NCBI GenBank assembly: GCA_019310665.1
Contig: JAFDDW010000206.1
Location: 1 to 9,445, forward strand
Length of the DNA stretch: 9,445 nt
Source of the DNA: Deltaproteobacteria bacterium
GTDB taxonomy: Bacteria > Desulfobacterota > Desulfobacteria > Desulfobacterales > JAFDCJ01
Direction of reading: 5' to 3'
The notes beneath the pieces are model-generated. The model saw only the letters and a list, made by a program, of their open reading frames with translations, made no database searches and had not been told where the DNA came from. A program made the position numbers and the translations under genes. How positions within the stretch are numbered: position 1 is the stretch's first letter; the number at the start of each line of letters is the position of its first letter. Shown piece by piece: positions 6,655 to 9,445 of this stretch.

Positions 6655-6999
6655 ATGCAGCAAGCATTAGGACTGATTGAAACCAGGGGATTGATTGGAG
6701 CCATTGAAGCGGCGGATGCCATGGTTAAAGCAGCCAGAGTTAAGTTCCTGGGGCGCCAGAAAGTCAAAGGCGGTCTGGTGGCGGTCATGGTTGCCGGTGA
6801 TGTCGGAGCGGTCAAAGCGGCCGTGGATGCCGGTGCAGCGGCCTGCAAGCGGGTGGGCATACTGGTTTCATCCCATGTGATACCCAGACCGCACGATGAT
6901 ATTGATGCGATGATACCTTCAGGTTTTGAAGTCAAAACGGGGCCTGAAAAGAAGAAATCGCAACAACCAGCAGCACCCAAAAAGACGAAGAAAAGTTGA
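6655..6999 (+). CDS. BMC-H hexameric shell protein with basic C-terminal tail
   Basis: 114 residues. Positions 1-88 are a canonical PduA/PduJ-type BMC domain (ALGLIETRGLIGAIEAADAMVKAA, AGDVGAVKAAVDAG, SHVIPRPHDDID). It is a close paralogue of the shell protein at 648-926. The pore loop reads K36-V-K38-G-G, giving two Lys near the pore where the paralogue has none, so the two tiles probably differ in charge selectivity. The last 25 or so residues are Lys/Pro/Gln-rich (KTGPEKKKSQQP, PKKTKKS) and absent from the paralogue. Such a tail may contact cargo, nucleic acid or other shell proteins (inference). A CGGAGAA site precedes the ATG, and the gene follows the stacking BMC-T by 37 bases. Confidence 0.95.
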   Translation: MQQALGLIETRGLIGAIEAADAMVKAARVKFLGRQKVKGGLVAVMVAGDVGAVKAAVDAGAAACKRVGILVSSHVIPRPHDDIDAMIPSGFEVKTGPEKKKSQQPAAPKKTKKS

Positions 7000-7112
7000 T
7001 TGAGTTGATTGGGTTCATTGGGTTTATTGAGTTGATTGGGTTCATTGAGTTGACTGGGTTGATTGGGTTCATTGAGTTGACTGGGTTGATTGGGTTTATT
7101 GGGTTTAATAAA
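6996..7112. repeat. 9-bp tandem repeat array (TTGATTGGG type)
   Basis: Twelve consecutive 9-base units of consensus TT(G/C/T)A(T/C)TG(G/A)G (TTGATTGGG, TTCATTGAG, TTGACTGGG, TTTATTGGG), then a degenerate TTTAATAAA. The array starts inside the last codon of the BMC-H gene. Downstream, about 7132-7170, units such as TTAATCAAC and TTACTCAAC are partly complementary, so the transcript could fold back. Order within the array repeats (TTCATTGAG TTGACTGGG TTGATTGGG occurs twice), suggesting slippage or unequal exchange. Confidence 0.9.
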
Positions 7113-7192
7113 ATCAGATCTAATCCTTATTTCCTAATCAACTAATCACCTTAATCAACTTACTCAACTATATTATCCATCTAAACGAAACA

Positions 7193-7241
7193 AATAGACA
7201 GCATACCCTAATTTTAGGCAATTTAGGCATTTTAGGCATTT
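7193..7241. repeat. TTTAGGCA-type intergenic repeat, copy 2
   Basis: An ATAGACAG.ATAC segment followed by AATTTTAGGCAATTTAGGCA and one more TTTAGGCAT unit. It ends 20 bases before the start codon of the BFD gene. The same composite occurs at 9325-9383, also shortly upstream of a gene start, and in shorter form at 3231-3268. Confidence 0.75.
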
Positions 7242-7260
7242 ATTTTTAGGGAGAACCAAA

Positions 7261-7917
7261 ATGGCACCGGCTTTCATATTCGCTGAACAAGTTCTCAGTA
7301 TTGTGAGATCAGGCAAAAAGGAAATCGAAATTCCCGAAGGAGCACGTATCTCTTCGGCGGCTGCCGATCTGATCAAAGAGCATCAAATCCAGATCAAAAC
7401 TGTCGCCCCCGGCCTGGCAGCTTCTGGCGAAACATCTGCGTCCAAAGCCAACCGAAAAAAGCAGCCAGGTCCCTCAGCCGAAAAACCGAAATCGGATCCG
7501 CAGTTTGAAAATTCCGCTGAAATCACTGAGGAAGAACTTGAAGAAATCGTCGACCGGATTATTAAACGCTTCAAACAGCTAAAAGGCGGGGAAGCAGAAA
7601 AAGAAGATTCAAAAAAATCCGATACAGCGGTCAAAAAAAAAGATGAATCAACCGATACCGATGACCTGGTTATCTGTCGATGTGAAGAAATCACCCGGGG
7701 CGAAATTAAGGATGCTATCCGTAACGGCATTCAGACCTTAAACGGCATCAAACGCATCACAAGAGCCGGTATGGGCCTGTGCCAGGGTCAGACCTGCCAG
7801 CAGCTGGTAGCGCGGATACTCACCGAAGAACTTGGCCTCGCCGCGGCGGATATCGATCCCACCACCGCCAGAGGACCGGTGAGGCCGCTGCGGTTGGAGG
7901 TTTTTGCGAATAGTTGA
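7261..7917 (+). CDS. BFD-type [2Fe-2S] protein with EutQ-N-like module and putative encapsulation helix
   Basis: 218 residues in three parts. Residues 1-48 (FIFAEQVLSIVRSGKKEIEI, ARISSAAADLIKEHQIQI) align with the C-terminal module of the flavoprotein at 4957-5755 and resemble the EutQ N-terminus. Residues 50-134 are a charged linker containing a predicted amphipathic helix (88-108, TEEELEEIVDRIIKRFKQL), like encapsulation peptides of BMC cargo. Residues 135-218 are a BFD-like [2Fe-2S] domain with C139-x-C141 and C174-x4-C179 and the TRAGMGLCQGQTC signature, ending in a PVRPL segment. Stand-alone BFD proteins transfer electrons in HcnABC/SoxABD-type dehydrogenases. Together these parts suggest an electron carrier delivered into the shell. 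AGGGAGAA precedes the ATG. The FAD oxidoreductase follows after 206 bases. Confidence 0.87.
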   Translation: MAPAFIFAEQVLSIVRSGKKEIEIPEGARISSAAADLIKEHQIQIKTVAPGLAASGETSASKANRKKQPGPSAEKPKSDPQFENSAEITEEELEEIVDRIIKRFKQLKGGEAEKEDSKKSDTAVKKKDESTDTDDLVICRCEEITRGEIKDAIRNGIQTLNGIKRITRAGMGLCQGQTCQQLVARILTEELGLAAADIDPTTARGPVRPLRLEVFANS

Positions 7918-7927
7918 CGAAAAAGAA

Positions 7928-8061
7928 GGTTTCAGGTGTCAGGTGTCAGGATTCAATAATTGAGGAATTAAGGAATTTAGGGATTTAGGAATTAGAATGA
8001 CAGCATACCTTCAATTCCTAAATTCCTGAATTCGCAATTCCTAAATTTGCCTGCTGAAACC
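7928..8061. repeat. Large imperfect inverted repeat between the BFD and FAD oxidoreductase genes
   Basis: GGTTTCAG (7928-7935) pairs with CTGAAACC (8054-8061). Inside, AGGAATTTAGG (7971-7981) pairs with CCTAAATTCCT (8017-8027), an 11-bp perfect stem. TTTAGGAATT (7984-7993) can pair with overlapping bases instead. Three 7-base units (TTTCAGG, TGTCAGG, TGTCAGG; 7930-7950) sit at the left end. The loop carries GACAGCATACC, shared with the repeat at 7193-7241. It fills most of the gap. Confidence 0.6.
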
Positions 8062-8123
8062 AAAAATCTAAGTCGAGAGCATTAAATGAGAAGATATTAC
8101 CAAAAAGCTGGTGAGGTATTTTA

Positions 8124-9234
8124 ATGTCCGACAAAGCAGATGCAGTCATCATCGGCGGCGGCGTGATGGGATGCGCCATCGCCTACAATCTGGCCAAGGA
8201 AGGTTTAAAGCCGGTCGTCATTGAAAAATCAGATATCGGCAGCGAGGCTTCCGGCAGCAATGGCGGCGGCGTGCGCCAGTCGGCCCGTAACCTCAAAGAG
8301 ATGCCCCTGGCCATGGAAAGCATCCGGATGTATGGCCATCTCCACGAAGAACTGGAAATGGACGTTGAATATGTGCAGGAAGGAAACCTCAGGCTCTGCA
8401 CCTCCGAAGAAGAGCTGGAGGTTATGCGCCAGGCTGTCGAGAATCAAAAAAAAGTGGGGCTGGAACTGAAAATGCTTGACCGCCGGCAGCTGCTGGAGAT
8501 CAACCCACATGTGGGCCAAAAGGTTATCGGTGCCAGCTATTGCCCGACTGACGGACATGCAAAAAGGCAGGGTCACCGCCGTTGTAACCGATAAAAATAT
8601 CTTCGAAACCGATCTGGTGGTTGACGCCGCCGGAGTTGCCGGCCGCAAGGTGGCCAACATGGTGGGATTAGACCTGCCCATGCGGCCGATCTTTTCCGAG
8701 GCTATGATCACCGAAGCCTACCCGCCGCTCTTTAACCAGATGGTCGGACATGCCAAGGGACTGTTTTACGGACGACAAACAGCGCACGGTTCTTTTTTCT
8801 GGGGCGGTTTCGTCGGTACCGAACAATTCATCTACCGCGAAGGCAAGCCTTCTTTCCATTATATCGGCCCGACAATTTCTCGGATGGTCATTGATTTCTT
8901 TCCGGTACTTAAAGACCTCAACGTGATTCGGATGTGGTCGGGTCTCATCGCCCAGATGTCGGATGCAATCCCGGTGCTGGGGTTTACCGAAGAGGTTCCC
9001 GGCTTTGTCTTTACCACCGGGTTTTGCGGGCATGGTTTCGGCCTGGCACCGGTAATCGGCCGTTTGATTTCAGAACTGATACTGGATTGTAAAACCTCGA
9101 TTCCGATACACGACTTTTGCTATGGACGTCTTCACAAAGATTCCGGCAACGAGTGTTCCTGCCAGGGAAATGCGGCCTGTACCACCGTGACCGCAGTTTG
9201 TCCCAACAAGAGGGAATGGCTGAAAAGCATTTGA
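8124..9234 (+). pseudogene. DadA/HcnC-like FAD-dependent oxidoreductase with internal deletion and frameshift
   Basis: The N-terminal part (8124 to about 8560) has the FAD Rossmann motif GGGVMG (residues 11-16), ribose-binding E34 and the ASGSNGGGVRQS motif. Homology continues in another frame from about 8561 to TGA 9232-9234 (VVDAAGVAGRKVANMVGL, GHGFGLAPVIGRLI). At the switch, PTDGHA is followed directly by KGRVTAVVTD. Homologues carry about 30 residues between these points, so a segment of 3n+2 bases (about 100) seems lost. The intact family (glycine/sarcosine/D-amino-acid oxidase fold, about 380-400 residues) oxidises amines or imino acids and passes electrons to FeS partners. The substrate is unknown. 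The tail after CYGRL adds some 30 residues with four Cys. GAGG precedes the ATG. It is either a decayed gene or an assembly error. Confidence 0.85.
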
Positions 9235-9324
9235 AAGGAATGATTCTGTCGATTTTATACCGAAAGACTTAATCCACAGCGAATTAACTATTGTCCAATT
9301 TCCATTTACCGAGGCTTTTTTAAG

Positions 9325-9383
9325 ATAGACAGAATACATTAATTTTAGGCAATTTAGGCATTTTAGTGCATTTTAGGCATTTT
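9325..9383. repeat. TTTAGGCA-type intergenic repeat, copy 3
   Basis: ATAGACAGAATACATTAATT followed by TTAGGCA units, nearly matching 7193-7241 but with an extra AGTGCATT segment between the second and third units. It lies about 30 bases before the last gene start. Confidence 0.75.
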
Positions 9384-9412
9384 CCGGTTTATCCGGGATA
9401 GGACTTACCAAG

Positions 9413-9445
9413 ATGATAGACCTCAGAGCTTTTGCATTCATTGAT
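9413..9445 (+). CDS. Start of a second stacking BMC-T shell gene (3' end cut)
   Basis: Only 11 codons are inside the window: MIDLRAFAFID. They align without gaps to the start of the stacking BMC-T at 6000 (MAELRAYCHID), sharing L-R-A and I-D with an aromatic residue between, as other members of that subfamily do. An AGGA site lies about 10 bases before the ATG. This is best read as a paralogue of the stacking BMC-T. The evidence is short, so confidence is moderate. Confidence 0.65.
   Translation, partial: MIDLRAFAFID

Noticed and set aside
6996..7112. CRISPR array
   Set aside because: The units are 9 bases and directly contiguous, with no spacers, no 24-40-base repeat and no cas gene.
9288..9325. 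Terminator at the GAGGCTTTTTTAAG stretch after the oxidoreductase
   Set aside because: There is a T-run, but I could not find a preceding stem.

Overview
All 13 genes in this window lie on the + strand. They form part of a bacterial microcompartment (BMC) locus: a protein shell plus redox proteins that look like cargo or cargo partners. The host is probably an anaerobic bacterium. Moderate base composition, abundant iron-sulfur and flavin proteins, and gaps filled with short tandem and palindromic repeats fit a sulfate-reducer-like Desulfobacterota (former Deltaproteobacteria). That placement is inference; no rRNA or marker gene is present.

Layout. 1-494: almost all of a two-[4Fe-4S] ferredoxin-like subunit of the kind that accompanies HcnABC-type amine/amino-acid dehydrogenases. 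648-1809: three small shell genes (hexameric BMC-H; PduU/EutS-like permuted BMC-H; EutN/CcmL-like pentameric BMC-P). 1806-4722: a PduS-like flavin/FeS oxidoreductase, a PduT-like tandem BMC-T with the cysteine expected for a pore [4Fe-4S] cluster, and a EutJ-like Hsp70-fold protein. 4957-5755: a flavoprotein-family protein broken by a frameshift. 6000-6999: a stacking-type BMC-T (CsoS1D/HO_5816-like) and a second BMC-H with a basic tail. 7261-7917: a BFD-type [2Fe-2S] protein with an added N-terminal BMC module and a helix resembling an encapsulation peptide. 8124-9234: a DadA/HcnC-like FAD oxidoreductase that appears to lack about 30 internal codons and is out of frame. 9413-end: the first 11 codons of what looks like a second stacking BMC-T.

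How the parts may work together (inference). The FAD oxidoreductase, BFD [2Fe-2S] protein and two-[4Fe-4S] protein look like parts of one multisubunit amine, imino-acid or D-amino-acid dehydrogenase. Its genes flank and interleave with the shell genes. Electrons from substrate oxidation could leave the lumen through PduT (shell cluster) and PduS (flavin/FeS). No signature enzyme of the well-known metabolosomes (diol dehydratase, ethanolamine lyase, glycyl-radical enzyme, aldehyde dehydrogenase, PduL) is seen here, though these could lie outside. The substrate cannot be named. A roughly 45-residue module resembling the N-terminus of EutQ occurs at the C-terminus of the flavoprotein and the N-terminus of the BFD protein, so it may be a shared docking module.

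Intergenic gaps are 40-260 bases; none exceeds 300. Several carry 7- or 9-base tandem repeats, hairpins and a dispersed TTTAGGCA-type repeat present three times. Two flavoenzyme genes are disrupted while every shell gene is intact, which means either assembly/sequencing errors or decay of the cargo.
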